Source: Vibrio rhizosphaerae (GTDB lineage: Bacteria; Pseudomonadota; Gammaproteobacteria; Enterobacterales; Vibrionaceae). From it: a DNA stretch of 64,000 nt. The position numbers and the translations under genes were made by a program. This document shows, one piece after another, positions 1 through 11,658 of the stretch. How positions within the stretch are numbered: position 1 is the first letter of the stretch; the number at the start of each line of letters is the position of its first letter. Under the pieces are notes generated by a model. That model saw only the letters and a list, made by a program, of their open reading frames with translations, ran no database searches and was not told the origin of the DNA. Location of the stretch: positions 806,001 to 870,000 of the forward strand of contig NZ_AP024904.1 in assembly GCF_024347095.1 (NCBI RefSeq), given 5' to 3'.

Positions 1-237
1 AACAGTGCCAACTACAATAACCCGCAATACAACGCGTTATTTGAGAAAGCGGCGGTCATGCAACCGGGGCCAGAACGGACGGCTATCTATCATCAGCTCA
101 ACCAAATCTTAATCGATGACTGTGTGGGCATCGGCAGCTTCTCCCGTACCCGGGTTCGTCTATGGCACAAAGATGTCACGATGTGGCCACAACGAGAGAT
201 TCTCGGTAACTACCTCAAATATATTGACGTTCAGTAA
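1..237 (+). CDS. ABC transporter substrate-binding protein, C-terminal end (SBP_bac_5 type)
   Basis: The gene enters from the left edge in frame 1 and stops at TAA 235-237, giving the last 78 residues. The tail, with the segment YNALFEKA followed by a helix and a closing VRLWHKDVTMWP region, resembles the C-terminal lobe of periplasmic peptide/nickel-type binding proteins. It would deliver ligand to the permeases that start 12 bases downstream. The ligand cannot be told from this fragment; di- or oligopeptides are the default for the family, but some Vibrio members bind oligosaccharides. Confidence 0.8.
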   Translation, partial: NSANYNNPQYNALFEKAAVMQPGPERTAIYHQLNQILIDDCVGIGSFSRTRVRLWHKDVTMWPQREILGNYLKYIDVQ

Positions 238-248
238 AGGTGTGACAC

Positions 249-1202
249 ATGGATACGCTCCGTTATTGTCTGCGGAAACTGATCTATAGTCTGCCGCTGC
301 TCTTTGGCGTCACCTTGATTAGTTTTGTGCTGATGGTCTATTTCGGCCCGGATAAGACTTATGATCTGTTGGGCCGGAATCCAACGGTTGAAGAGATCAA
401 CGCGATTCGCCATCAACTCGGCTATGACCAGCCGTTTTGGACCCGCTATCTGCACTATATCTATCAAGTGGTCACGTTTGATTTTGGTTATTCCGACTCC
501 AGTGGTGAGTCGGTAACGACCATCCTTGAACGGACGATCCCGATCTCATTAGTGCTGGCGCTGCCGGGATTTATTTTAGGCCATTTGATCAGTATCGCGA
601 TGGGGCTGTTTGCGGCACATCACCGCGGACGCTGGGCCGATAAATTAGTGATGTCTTCTTCGGTGATCGGGATGAGCATTTCTTACCTCATTATCATCAT
701 CGTGATGCAGTTGATTTTCTGCTCCAGTTACGGGCTCAATTTGTTTCCGGTGTATGGATGGGAAGTCAACTCCCTGAGTAGCTATTTGTACTATGTCACA
801 GTGCCGACTCTGTGCTCGATTTTGGTCTCGGTGGGATACAGCACCCGGTTTTACCGCGCTCTTTTTGTCGAAGAGATGACCCGGGATCATATCCGTACTG
901 TCCGGGCATTCGGCCATTCTCATCTGCAAGTCTTATTCAAACACGTCTTGAAGAACGCCCTGATTCCGATCCTGACCCGTATCGTATTTTCAATCCCCTT
1001 CGTGATGATCGGCGGTTCGCTATTACTGGAGAGTTACTTTGGCATTCCGGGGGTCGGACTGATTACCTACAACGCCATCACCACCGGCGATCTGCCCGTC
1101 CTCAAAGCGGTGATCGTGCTCCTGACGCTGGTGTTTATCGTCATCGTCAGTACGGTGGATATTCTTTACAAACTCGTCGATCCGCGGATCTCACTCAGAT
1201 AG
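249..1202 (+). CDS. ABC importer permease, DppB/OppB type
   Basis: This is an inner-membrane permease of 317 residues. The first hydrophobic helix lies near residues 12-32, and about five more membrane segments follow. The cytoplasmic EAA-like loop is visible around VRAFGHSHLQVLFKHVLKNA, the contact site for the ATPases. The length is normal for DppB-like subunits (about 305-340). It starts 11 bases after the binding-protein stop with a GTG-rich leader (aggtgtgac), so it is co-transcribed with it. Its partner is the DppC-like permease that follows. The substrate cannot be determined from the sequence; peptide or oligosaccharide are both possible. Confidence 0.9.
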   Translation: MDTLRYCLRKLIYSLPLLFGVTLISFVLMVYFGPDKTYDLLGRNPTVEEINAIRHQLGYDQPFWTRYLHYIYQVVTFDFGYSDSSGESVTTILERTIPISLVLALPGFILGHLISIAMGLFAAHHRGRWADKLVMSSSVIGMSISYLIIIIVMQLIFCSSYGLNLFPVYGWEVNSLSSYLYYVTVPTLCSILVSVGYSTRFYRALFVEEMTRDHIRTVRAFGHSHLQVLFKHVLKNALIPILTRIVFSIPFVMIGGSLLLESYFGIPGVGLITYNAITTGDLPVLKAVIVLLTLVFIVIVSTVDILYKLVDPRISLR

Positions 1203-1212
1203 GGCGCTTCCG

Positions 1213-2103
1213 ATGACTGAAACAATTGATACATTGACTCAAGATACATCGCAAAAGCGAGAGTCGCTCTGGTCCAAAGCTATTCAGAAATTCCGCAAAG
1301 ATCGCATCGGGATGATCAGCCTGTCAGTGGTGCTGGTTTACTTTGTCATTGCGGTGTTGGTCTGGTTCGGCCTGATTGCCCAGCAATGGGATGTTCTCCA
1401 GACAGCCGGGCAAAGTGGCCCCAGTGCCGAACACTGGTTTGGAACGACCATCAACGGCCAGGATATTTTTCAGCGGGCGATCTACAGTACCAAAACGGCC
1501 TTTGAGGTCGGGCTGGTGGTGGCGCTCTTAGCGACCACGATTGGCGCGCTGACCGGCTCGCTGATGGGCTACTATGCCGGCTCGCTCCTCGATGAATTCA
1601 TTCTGTGGGTGATGAACTGTATCGACTGTATTCCCTATTTTCTGCTGGTGGCTGCGATTGCCGTCGCGATGGCGGGCAATCCTTATGCGATGCATACCGC
1701 CATGACACTGGCATTCTGGACCGGTACTGCCCGAGTGGTTCGGGGAGAAGTGATCAAACTGAAAAATATGGAATTTACCGAAGCCGCTCATGCACTGGGC
1801 GTGCCGACCTACCGCATTATCTTCCGCCATTTAATGCCCAATACCAGCCATATTCTGTTGGTTGAAATGACATTACTGTTTATCACGGCCATCAAAAGTG
1901 AAGTGATTCTGAGCTTTCTCGGATTAGGCGTCAAAGAAAGTATCAGCTGGGGGCTGATGATCGCGGAAGCCAGTACCGAAGTGACATCAGGCCATTTCTG
2001 TAACTTTTTCGCCGCATCAGGCATGTTATTTGTGCTGGTACTGGCGTTCAATTTATTTTCAGATTCGCTTCAGGATGCGTTAGATCCAAGGAAGGTGTCA
2101 TGA
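1213..2103 (+). CDS. ABC importer permease, DppC/OppC type
   Basis: This is the second inner-membrane permease, 296 residues. A cytoplasmic N-terminus (residues 1-28) is followed by a first membrane helix at about 34-54 and a BPD-transporter domain with helices spread from about residue 95. The EAA-type loop reads EAAHALGVPTYRIIFRHLMP. It forms the heterodimeric channel with the DppB-like protein 10 bases upstream, and its stop codon overlaps the next ATG in an ATGA, which points to translational coupling with the ATPase gene. Confidence 0.9.
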   Translation: MTETIDTLTQDTSQKRESLWSKAIQKFRKDRIGMISLSVVLVYFVIAVLVWFGLIAQQWDVLQTAGQSGPSAEHWFGTTINGQDIFQRAIYSTKTAFEVGLVVALLATTIGALTGSLMGYYAGSLLDEFILWVMNCIDCIPYFLLVAAIAVAMAGNPYAMHTAMTLAFWTGTARVVRGEVIKLKNMEFTEAAHALGVPTYRIIFRHLMPNTSHILLVEMTLLFITAIKSEVILSFLGLGVKESISWGLMIAEASTEVTSGHFCNFFAASGMLFVLVLAFNLFSDSLQDALDPRKVS

Positions 2104-3104
2104 ACGCAACAGACAATATCGTTCCCACGGAACCCTTACTCAAAGTCGACGGTCTGACCGTTGATTTTCAGACCGATAAAGGCATCGCCCGGGCCATCAA
2201 TGGCATTAGCTTTGAAGTCATGCCCGGTGAAAGTGTCGCGATTGTCGGAGAATCCGGCTGCGGCAAATCTGTCAGTTCGCTGGCGATTATGGGACTGATC
2301 CCCAACCCGCCGGGAAAAATTGTCTCCGGCAGTATTCGTTTTCAGGGGCAAGAGCTGGTTGGCATGGATGAAAAAGCCTATCGACGCTTGCGCGGCAATG
2401 ATATCTCAATGATTTTTCAAGAGCCGATGACCGCCCTGAACCCGGTGCTGAGAATCGCAACCCAGATGGTGGATGTGATCCGTAACCATCAGAAAATATC
2501 GCGTAAACAGGCCGCCGTTCAGGCGACTGAAATGCTGCGCATGGTTGGGATTCCCTCTCCCGAAAAACGTATCCGGGAGTATCCGCATCAGCTTTCCGGC
2601 GGGATGCGCCAACGGGTCATGATTGCGATGGCGCTCTCCTGCCGTCCGGCCTTACTTTTGGCCGATGAGCCGACCACCGCGCTGGATGTAACCATTCAGG
2701 CGCAGGTGATGTATGAAATTAAACAGTTAAAACAATCCCTCAATATGGCCGTCGTACTGGTGACGCATGACTTAGGCGTCGTCGCCGAATCCTGTCAGCG
2801 CGTGGTGGTGATGTACTGCGGAGAAGTGGTGGAACAAGGGCCGGTTGAAGCGATTTTTAGTGACCCGAAACATCCGTATACCCAAGGATTGCTTCAGTCG
2901 ATTCCCGTTGTACGACAGCAAAAAATTGCTCGTCTGCCGACCATCGAAGGTATGGTGCCAGATTTATTCCACTTACCGACCGGCTGTCGATTTGCTGACC
3001 GCTGTGACCGGGTGACTCAGACCTGCCGGCAAAATAAGCCGATCCTGACCGGGCCGCCAGACCATCAGGCGGCATGTTTTCACATAGCAGAGGCATCCCG
3101 ATGA
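2100..3104 (+). CDS. ABC importer ATPase, DppD/OppD type
   Basis: This cytoplasmic ATPase has 334 residues. The Walker A is GESGCGKS near residue 51, the signature LSGGMRQR near 165, and the Walker B LLLADEP near 185, followed by the H-loop THD. The C-terminal oligopeptide/dipeptide transporter extension with spaced cysteines ([14 protein letters not shown]) is typical of this family, where such cysteines can bind an iron-sulfur cluster. It starts in the ATGA overlap with the permease gene and ends in another ATGA overlap with the second ATPase, so the four subunits are tightly coupled. Confidence 0.93.
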   Translation: MNATDNIVPTEPLLKVDGLTVDFQTDKGIARAINGISFEVMPGESVAIVGESGCGKSVSSLAIMGLIPNPPGKIVSGSIRFQGQELVGMDEKAYRRLRGNDISMIFQEPMTALNPVLRIATQMVDVIRNHQKISRKQAAVQATEMLRMVGIPSPEKRIREYPHQLSGGMRQRVMIAMALSCRPALLLADEPTTALDVTIQAQVMYEIKQLKQSLNMAVVLVTHDLGVVAESCQRVVVMYCGEVVEQGPVEAIFSDPKHPYTQGLLQSIPVVRQQKIARLPTIEGMVPDLFHLPTGCRFADRCDRVTQTCRQNKPILTGPPDHQAACFHIAEASR

Positions 3105-4081
3105 GCGATATATTGTTAGAAGTCAAAGGATTAGAAAAGCATTTCTATGCCGGGAAATCGTTGTTCAAAAGAACCCGCCCGGTCTGTAAAGCGGTCGATC
3201 AAGTCAGTTTTAAAATTCATCGGGGAAAAACGCTCGGACTGGTTGGCGAGTCCGGATGCGGAAAATCCACCTTAGGACGTTGTATTCTCCGTCTGATCGA
3301 ACCTTCCGCCGGAGAAATTACGCTATCCGGCCAAGATATTACCCGGATGAATCCCCGGGAACTCAAAGCCATGCGTAGAGAAATGCAGATGATTTTTCAG
3401 GACCCATTTGCCTCTCTGAGTCCGCGGATGACAATCCATGACATTCTTCGCGAGCCGCTGGATATTCATCAAATCGGAACCGTCGCGCAACGTGAAGCAA
3501 AAATTGCCGAGGTGATGCATACCGTCGGGCTGCGTCCTCAGGCACTCAATCGCTATCCACATGAATTTTCCGGCGGCCAACGGCAGCGTGTCGGTATCGC
3601 CCGGGCTCTGGTATTAGAACCAAAGCTGATTATCGCCGATGAACCGGTCTCCGCACTGGATGTTTCAGTTCAGGCACAGGTTCTCAACTTGATTGCGGAA
3701 CTTCAGGAAACCAAGGGGATCTCGTTTCTGTTCATTGCCCATGATCTGGCCGTTGTACAACATACCTGCGATGAAGTCGGCGTGATGTATCTGGGCAGAA
3801 TCGTAGAAAGAGCACCTGCGGAAGTGCTCTATCGTCAGCCGAAACATCCCTACACACAAGCGTTGTTATCGGCAATCCCGGTGCCGGATCCGACCCACAA
3901 CAGCGAGCATATACCGCTTACCGGTGATATCCCCTCACCATTGAATCCGCCCGGCGGTTGTACCTTCCATACGCGCTGTCCACATGCCACTGCACGCTGT
4001 TCCCGCGAGGCGCCGACACTGACACAAATGCAAGATGAGCACTGGGTTTCGTGCCATCTTTATCCGGCAAGTGGATCATAA
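3101..4081 (+). CDS. ABC importer ATPase, DppF/OppF type
   Basis: This is the second ATPase of the importer, 326 residues from the ATG at 3101. That start is chosen because it overlaps the upstream stop as ATGA; a longer frame from 3074 would run far into dppD-like coding sequence. Walker A GESGCGKS, signature FSGGQRQR, Walker B LIIADEP and the H-loop AHD are all present, as is the cysteine-containing C-terminal extension (CTFHTRCPHATARC). It closes the operon; no clear rho-independent hairpin follows, only a C-rich run just after the stop. Confidence 0.93.
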   Translation: MSDILLEVKGLEKHFYAGKSLFKRTRPVCKAVDQVSFKIHRGKTLGLVGESGCGKSTLGRCILRLIEPSAGEITLSGQDITRMNPRELKAMRREMQMIFQDPFASLSPRMTIHDILREPLDIHQIGTVAQREAKIAEVMHTVGLRPQALNRYPHEFSGGQRQRVGIARALVLEPKLIIADEPVSALDVSVQAQVLNLIAELQETKGISFLFIAHDLAVVQHTCDEVGVMYLGRIVERAPAEVLYRQPKHPYTQALLSAIPVPDPTHNSEHIPLTGDIPSPLNPPGGCTFHTRCPHATARCSREAPTLTQMQDEHWVSCHLYPASGS

Positions 4082-6573
<2,492 letters not shown>

Positions 6574-6613
6574 TGTCCGATTAAAAGTTGATTGAATATC
6601 ACTGTTAATCATC

Positions 6614-6646
6614 AAAGCGCATGGGGAACACTCTATGCGCTTTTTT
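6614..6646 (+). terminator. rho-independent terminator of the protease gene
   Basis: A perfect 9-bp stem AAAGCGCAT (6614-6622) / ATGCGCTTT (6635-6643) encloses a 12-base loop and ends in a T run, 40 bases after the protease stop. Confidence 0.9.
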
Positions 6647-6819
6647 ATTCTCCGGACGCATTCACGAATCTGACAGTTACCGACATGGGTAATCCAATGC
6701 TAAGCTTTGTTACCCGTTATTTGTCATCCGCTATTTGTTATCAATGAAACGTAACGCCCCGGAGAACTGCTAGACCAATTCAGATCCCCTGAGATCCACT
6801 GACCGATTGGAGGTAATTT

Positions 6820-7056
6820 ATGGCATTTTCTGAACCAGAGAGGGCCGCACTTTTAGCAGTTAAAGGTGTCGGCCCGATAGTCATACAGCGGTTTGAGGAA
6901 GTGGGAATCGATACCCTGTCTGCGCTGGCAACTGATCAAGTCGATGAAATCGCAGAGAGCATTGCCGCAATTTGTCACACAACGTGTTGGAAAAACAGCC
7001 CACAGGCAAAGTCAGCGATTCACGCGGCTATCCAACGGGCAAAAGCCGGGTTGTGA
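6820..7056 (+). CDS. helix-hairpin-helix domain protein
   Basis: This small cytoplasmic protein has 78 residues. Residues 8-30 give the helix-hairpin-helix pattern LLAVKGVGPIVIQRFEEVGI (GVGP hairpin), which in other proteins holds DNA backbone or protein partners. A second helical repeat follows to about residue 50, and the tail is basic. A good Shine-Dalgarno (ggaggt) lies nine bases before the ATG. The hydrolase gene follows 74 bases downstream on the same strand with its own binding site. The family is recognised only at the fold level; a role in DNA binding is inference. Confidence 0.75.
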   Translation: MAFSEPERAALLAVKGVGPIVIQRFEEVGIDTLSALATDQVDEIAESIAAICHTTCWKNSPQAKSAIHAAIQRAKAGL

Positions 7057-7130
7057 TTCAGGCTTCACAGCCCTCACAAAAGACTGTATATTTAAACAGT
7101 TCATACATCAGTAAATCACAAGGAGATGGC

Positions 7131-7892
7131 ATGGGTAGTCAACCGGGTTATATCGAAATCAATGGCACTTCTCTCTATTACGAATGTTCAGGAAACCCGA
7201 ATGGTGAGCCATTAGTGATGTTACATGGTGGTCTGGGTTCCCAACACGATCTGTTACCCCTCCACCCATATCTTGCGCCGGACTATCACTTGATCAGCAT
7301 TGATTTCCGGGGACATGGCAAATCTCTTCTCGGTGATCAGCCGCTCAGTTACTTACAATATCAGCGGGATATCCAAGGCGTCCTCGACGCTCTCGGGATC
7401 GAACGCTATTCAATTTTTGGTTTTAGTGACGGTGGTATTGTCGGTTATCGCATCGCAGCACAAGCGCCGGACAACGTCTCGAGTCTGATCACTCTGGGGG
7501 CTCATTGGCGGTTAGAAGCAGACGACCCATCGATTGATCTCTTTAACGGCCTGACAGCAGATTTTTGGACAGAACGATTTGCTGACGATGTGGCAGATTA
7601 CCATGCATCGAATCCGGAGCCGGATTTCCCGAAACTCGTGAATGCCGTAAAAAACGTGTGGCTTGATACCACCCCATCCGGCTATCCGTTTGATCTGGTG
7701 AAACAAATTCGTTGCCCAACCTTAATCATGCGTGGTGACAATGACTTCTTATTTTCACTGGATGAAGCCGTTGCATTAAAATCGCAAATGACAGAAGCGG
7801 CATTTGCGAATATTCCCATGACGGCTCATGCCGCCCATCAGGAAAGCCCCGAGTTGGTTGGCAACATTTTGTTCCGCTTTTTATCGCAATAG
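7131..7892 (+). CDS. alpha/beta-hydrolase fold protein
   Basis: This is a cytoplasmic hydrolase of 253 residues. The start at 7131 is preferred to the longer frame from 6972 because AGGAG lies at 7121 and the protein homology begins at GYIEINGTSLYYE. The oxyanion region is LHGGLGSQHD, the nucleophile elbow GFSDGG, and the likely catalytic histidine lies in TAHAAHQESPE close to the C-terminus, with the acid in RGDNDFLF. The class covers esterases, haloperoxidase-like enzymes and C-C hydrolases, and the substrate cannot be assigned. Gap to the dehydrogenase downstream: 106 bases. Confidence 0.9.
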   Translation: MGSQPGYIEINGTSLYYECSGNPNGEPLVMLHGGLGSQHDLLPLHPYLAPDYHLISIDFRGHGKSLLGDQPLSYLQYQRDIQGVLDALGIERYSIFGFSDGGIVGYRIAAQAPDNVSSLITLGAHWRLEADDPSIDLFNGLTADFWTERFADDVADYHASNPEPDFPKLVNAVKNVWLDTTPSGYPFDLVKQIRCPTLIMRGDNDFLFSLDEAVALKSQMTEAAFANIPMTAHAAHQESPELVGNILFRFLSQ

Positions 7893-7998
7893 CATCAATT
7901 TATTGTAATAGAATCAATCGTTTCATTAGTGGTCGTATCATAGCCACGAACGCTTCCATGTGCTCAACTTATTCTTCAGCTTGAAAGGAATCAACAAT

Positions 7999-8751
7999 AT
8001 GAACCATCCGAATGTTGCCATTATTACCGGCGGTGGCCGGGGGATTGGCGCTGCGACGGCAAAACTTTTTGCCCGGCATGGCTACGCTGTCTGTATCAAC
8101 TATAAATCGAATACCAAGGCAGCCAGTCATGTGGTACAAGAGATTACGGCTCAGGGCGGACAATGTATCGCCGTACAAGCTGATGTGTCTCTCGAAGCGG
8201 ATGTCCTGCGTTTATTTGCAACGGTTGACCAACAGCTTGGTACGGTCTCAGCACTGGTCAATAATGCCGGTATATTGCAAACCCAAATGCGTTTAGAAGA
8301 GATGAACGCAGACAGAATCAATACCATCCTGACCAATAATGTCACCAGTTACTTTTTATGCTGCCGGGAAGCCGTGAAACGCATGTCCACCCGACACGGC
8401 GGACAAGGTGGCGTCATTATCAATGTTTCTTCAGGTGCCGCACGTTCAGGCTCACCGCATGAGTATATCGATTATGCCGCATCAAAAGGCGCCATTGACA
8501 CCTTAACCAAAGGGTTGTCGTTAGAGGTTGCTGCCGAAGGGATCCGGGTCAATTGTGTGCGTCCCGGTGTTATCGACACCGACATGCATGCTGACGGTGG
8601 AGAACCCGGACGCATTGAAAGGCTGAAAAATGTGATTCCGTTACAAAGAGGCGGTCTGCCTGAAGAAGTGGCCGAAGCCATTTATTGGTTAGCCTCTGAA
8701 AAATCATCATTCTCTACGGGTAACTATTTGGATTTAACCGGAGGCTTATAA
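7999..8751 (+). CDS. short-chain dehydrogenase/reductase, YgfF-like
   Basis: This NAD(P)-dependent oxidoreductase has 250 residues from the ATG at 7999 (AAAGGA at 7984), where the nucleotide-binding motif TGGGRGIG begins within 20 residues. NNAG (structural), the catalytic Ser in NVSSGAARSG, and YAASKGA (Tyr-x3-Lys) are all present. The closing part, IRVNCVRPGVIDTDMHADGG, closely follows E. coli YgfF, whose physiological substrate is not established; annotation as a glucose-1-dehydrogenase homologue is common. It lies downstream of the hydrolase gene on the same strand but is separated by 106 bases, so it may have its own promoter. Confidence 0.9.
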   Translation: MNHPNVAIITGGGRGIGAATAKLFARHGYAVCINYKSNTKAASHVVQEITAQGGQCIAVQADVSLEADVLRLFATVDQQLGTVSALVNNAGILQTQMRLEEMNADRINTILTNNVTSYFLCCREAVKRMSTRHGGQGGVIINVSSGAARSGSPHEYIDYAASKGAIDTLTKGLSLEVAAEGIRVNCVRPGVIDTDMHADGGEPGRIERLKNVIPLQRGGLPEEVAEAIYWLASEKSSFSTGNYLDLTGGL

Positions 8752-8866
8752 CGCCCTCTCTCTTCTCACATCACTGACAGCATTCGCCATGCTATTGTGT
8801 TTTGCCCACCGTACAAGGCGATTGCTGTCAATCAGGTTCAGTCAGTTTATGAGGAGAAGTTGGAGA

Positions 8867-9070
8867 TTATTGATTTTGCTTGAAGAAGCGCTCTGCGCTG
8901 GCAAAGAGAGATTCACAGTGTTTTTTCTGCTTTTCGTAGTCAGCAGAATCCTTGGGCATACCATCCAGAATTTCTTGGGCATTGTGGTATTCTTTGACCA
9001 TTAGTTCGAATTTAGCTTCATAGCCACTTTTCTTATGCTTTTTGGGTGATTTATCGCGTTTCTTTCTCAT
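8867..9070 (-). CDS. small conserved-looking basic protein
   Basis: A 67-residue protein with a very basic N-terminus (MRKKRDKSPKKHKKSG) and a mixed-charge helical remainder. The frame has a good start context (aggaacgag before the ATG, read on the minus strand). I do not recognise the family; the composition suggests a nucleic-acid or ribosome-associated protein, which is inference. It lies alone, convergent with the dehydrogenase gene, with about 115 bases between. Confidence 0.6.
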   Translation of the reverse strand: MRKKRDKSPKKHKKSGYEAKFELMVKEYHNAQEILDGMPKDSADYEKQKKHCESLFASAERFFKQNQ

Positions 9071-9836
9071 GCTCGTTCCTTTCTAAAAATCTTGCAAAGG
9101 TAATGGGTAAAAATTAAATTTAGAGCCATTTTATTTTTATTAAAATCACCGACACTCAGTGCAATTGAATACGTAATTCATCCCCTCTGAGTATCAACAT
9201 CCATTTTTATTTAAACACTAAATTTATATACATATACTGTCATTTTTGGTGACAGCCACATCCCAAACATTCATCTTTTCAGGATGAATCATTCACCTAA
9301 ACAGATAAAAATGAGACTATTTAATGGAAGATAAAGAAGAAGTTGCTACAGGCGTTGTATAACGAAATGACTCGAAAGAAAACTAAGAAGATACTCGAAC
9401 TATATGTTTCATTAATAGCCCACGTTTAGGAGCTGGAAGCACTATACACTCATTACAGCAAATAGATAGTGATTTTCTGCTTTTTCTAATGGCAGCCAAT
9501 TTTTTTCTGAAGCGAGAGAATAACGCCGAACACAAGTAATAATAAAAGCCCATGTATATCAACTCATTAGGCTTCACGGTGTTGTAAATCTGAGCATATT
9601 GAAAGGCAATAAAAAATAAAACGAGAAAAAGATAGCCTTTGGTCATTTTATCTGTATACTGCTTATCAGCTCTTAAGAAAAGAGCTATTTATTTACTTTA
9701 AGATCAAATTTCTCTCGGTTCTACATCGATTTTTTCGTTTGCGTACCTACGATAAAATATATATCTCTAAAATAGATAATAGCGCTTATTAGCTAACAAC
9801 ATTTAACATTAAAAATTATCAAATATAGAGGTATCT
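9071..9836. other. AT-rich region before the cold-shock gene; no firm gene
   Basis: This region is strongly AT-rich. Two short hairpins are visible at 9237-9256 (CTGTCA/TGACAG) and 9272-9290 (ATTCATC/GATGAAT). A weak 87-codon frame on the minus strand (9383-9646) is listed separately. The last 130 bases before 9837 are the probable promoter and long untranslated leader of the cold-shock gene, as usual for cspA-type genes. Confidence 0.5.
9383..9646 (-). CDS. doubtful small membrane ORF
   Basis: An 87-codon frame whose N-terminal 45 residues are hydrophobic and aromatic (LFLVLFFIAF, then YMGFYYYLCSALF), which could form two membrane helices; the rest is basic with several cysteines. No convincing Shine-Dalgarno precedes the ATG, and nothing in it is recognisable. 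It may be a gene relic or chance ORF in AT-rich DNA. Confidence 0.25.
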   Translation of the reverse strand: MTKGYLFLVLFFIAFQYAQIYNTVKPNELIYMGFYYYLCSALFSRFRKKLAAIRKSRKSLSICCNECIVLPAPKRGLLMKHIVRVSS

Positions 9837-10049
9837 ATGTCTAATAAAACAACTGGTTCAGTCAAATGGTTCAACGAAACGAAAGGCTTTGGTTTTATTT
9901 CTCCAGATAACGGTGGTGATGACGTATTTGTTCATTTCCAATCAATCGTATCGACTGGTTTCAAAACACTGAACGAAGGCCAAAAAGTATCGTTCGTTGT
10001 TGAACAAGGTCAAAAAGGATTACAAGCAGCACAAGTGACTGTAATGTAA
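9837..10049 (+). CDS. cold-shock protein, CspA family
   Basis: A single cold-shock domain of 70 residues, with RNP1 KGFGFI and RNP2 VFVHF, the two surfaces that bind single-stranded RNA or DNA. Members melt RNA structure and act as antiterminators or RNA chaperones. aggtat lies just before the ATG. The protein is close to, but distinct from, the second cold-shock protein at 55769 (69 residues). A long AT-rich leader and a strong terminator make it a monocistronic unit, as expected for temperature-dependent control by the leader. Confidence 0.96.
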   Translation: MSNKTTGSVKWFNETKGFGFISPDNGGDDVFVHFQSIVSTGFKTLNEGQKVSFVVEQGQKGLQAAQVTVM

Positions 10050-10056
10050 TACTTGA

Positions 10057-10090
10057 TGTGGCATCAGCGTTTGTTGATGCCACAAAATTT
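10057..10090 (+). terminator. rho-independent terminator of the cold-shock gene
   Basis: A perfect 10-bp stem TGTGGCATCA (10057-10066) / TGATGCCACA (10075-10084) with an 8-base loop, followed by AAATTT. It lies 8 bases after the stop codon. Confidence 0.88.
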
Positions 10091-10293
10091 AAACCTAGTT
10101 TTTCTCTTAACTCCTTCTTCACTTCCTTTAGCAAAATAATTCATTTCACAGATCGATTCTCTCACAAGTAAAAAACTATCGTATAAAACACTCGCGCTCC
10201 AGCGCATTTTTGCAATGATTTGACTTGCCTTTCCATTATGATATGCAACAATTCTTATCAGTCATTAAATGTTTAGAGAACAAGGAGATAGAT

Positions 10294-10653
10294 GTGTTCA
10301 TCAATGAAGCATCAAAACAATCTGGCGCAACTCAGCGAGCAATAAGATTGTATGAATCTCTCGGACTATTGAATGTTTCCAGATCAGGGAAATATCGTGT
10401 TTACAACCAACAGCACATTAGCCTGATCAAAATCATTAAAGAGGCACAAACTCTTGGGATTCAGCTCTCCGACCTAGTCGCCTTAAAAAGTGAGCAAGAA
10501 GACTTAGATTGGTCATTAGTGAGCGACTTTCTCGTTCAGCAGCAAGAAATCGTTGAAGAAAAAATAAAAGCGTTAGAGATACAGAAACAGCGAATTGCAG
10601 ATTATCGTATTTCGATTAATCAATGTATACGAGGGGTTGACTCTGACCTTTAG
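10294..10653 (+). CDS. MerR-family transcriptional regulator
   Basis: The winged helix-turn-helix of the MerR family occupies residues 1-70: FINEASKQSG, then RAIRLYESLGLL, then YRVYN. It is followed by the long dimerisation coiled coil (LVQQQEIVEEKIKALEIQKQRI). I choose the GTG at 10294 because AAGGAG lies at 10282 and MerR proteins begin exactly at this point; a frame open from 10225 would add 23 atypical residues. There is no metal-binding cysteine cluster at the end, so an organic or redox ligand is more likely. It lies 48 bases upstream of a flavodoxin-fold oxidoreductase on the same strand, which is probably its target. Confidence 0.85.
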   Translation: MFINEASKQSGATQRAIRLYESLGLLNVSRSGKYRVYNQQHISLIKIIKEAQTLGIQLSDLVALKSEQEDLDWSLVSDFLVQQQEIVEEKIKALEIQKQRIADYRISINQCIRGVDSDL

Positions 10654-10701
10654 GTCAGAGTTTAAACTACCGCCCTTGACCCAACAAGGAGCAATCAGAT
10701 T

Positions 10702-11277
10702 ATGAAAAAAGTTCTAGTCATCAATGCGAACCCCAAATCTAGCAGTTTTTGTAAGTCTTTAGCTGAAAAATATACATCCATTGCGGCAGATAAACATGAC
10801 GTTGAACAAGTCCACATTGGTGATTTGAATTTCGAAACCAGTTTAAACGAAGGATATGATCAAATAGCGACATTAGAGCCTGATTTGTTAGATTTTCAGA
10901 AAAAAGTTCAATGGGCAGAACATATTGTCATTATTAGCCCGGTTTGGTGGGGAACAATACCGGCAAAATTCAAAGGTGCAATTGATCGAACCTTTTTACC
11001 CAGTTTCGCATTCAAATATTCAGAGGGAAAATCAATTCCTCAAAAGTTATTAAAAGGGCGCACATCTGAATTGATCATTACTCTCGATACCCCATCTTTT
11101 TGGTACAAATTTATCTATGGCAACCCGATATATAAGCAGTTAAAGCATGCTATTTTGGACTTTTGCGGAATTAAAAATACGACTTCAACGTATTTTGGTC
11201 CGATGATGAGCTCGAGTCACAAGCACCGGGAAGCTTGGCTGAATAAAACAGCACAGTTAGCAAGCAAAATTAAGTGA
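10702..11277 (+). CDS. NAD(P)H-dependent flavoprotein oxidoreductase (Flavodoxin_2 fold)
   Basis: An FMN/FAD-binding reductase of 191 residues. The phosphate-binding loop INANPKSSSFCKSLA is at the N-terminus, and the characteristic ISPVWWGTIPAKFKGAIDR stretch lies at about residues 75-95, as in the NQO/MdaB/KefF group. These enzymes reduce quinones or other electrophiles with two electrons. The start has a fine Shine-Dalgarno (AAGGAG). Coupling to the MerR gene immediately upstream suggests induction by an electrophile or redox-active compound; this is inference. Confidence 0.88.
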   Translation: MKKVLVINANPKSSSFCKSLAEKYTSIAADKHDVEQVHIGDLNFETSLNEGYDQIATLEPDLLDFQKKVQWAEHIVIISPVWWGTIPAKFKGAIDRTFLPSFAFKYSEGKSIPQKLLKGRTSELIITLDTPSFWYKFIYGNPIYKQLKHAILDFCGIKNTTSTYFGPMMSSSHKHREAWLNKTAQLASKIK

Positions 11278-11658
11278 CTGTCCTCGTGCACTAACCTTTA
11301 ACAACACCATGCCATGATTGCGAATCGAGTCTTCATGGCGCGGTGGTTATTTTATATCCATACCGTCGAATACACCACATCACCTCACCCAGCCATTCGG
11401 AACCCCTTACTATTTCTCCCTAAAAATCAATATGATTGTGACACCTTTAGTCTCATCAAAATGGCGATAACCGAGTCATACCAATACGACTCCAAGTGAA
11501 TATCATTCTCAGTTATGTGTAATTTTTGCGTGACATATCACACTTTTAGATATACCGTTACGCAACTTTTCATCTGGAATCGACTCATAGGTAACTGAGC
11601 CGTGCCAATGAGTGCTGCAGAAATTTCTCAGTGATCCTGACTAACAAGCCATGACAAA
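11278..11658. other. intergenic region upstream of eptA
   Basis: This is 381 bases with no convincing gene; a 61-codon open frame at 11314-11499 has no start signal and odd composition. The last 150 bases are AT-rich and probably hold the eptA promoter. I searched by eye for a PmrA-type direct repeat and saw none that is convincing. Confidence 0.4.

Noticed and set aside
9350-9375. Sequence aggcgttgtataacg resembling an integron attC core site
   Set aside because: There is only one weak match, no partner site at cassette distance, and no integrase; not supported as a cassette.
11314-11499. 61-codon ORF after the flavodoxin-fold reductase
   Set aside because: No Shine-Dalgarno, no protein-like pattern; considered chance.
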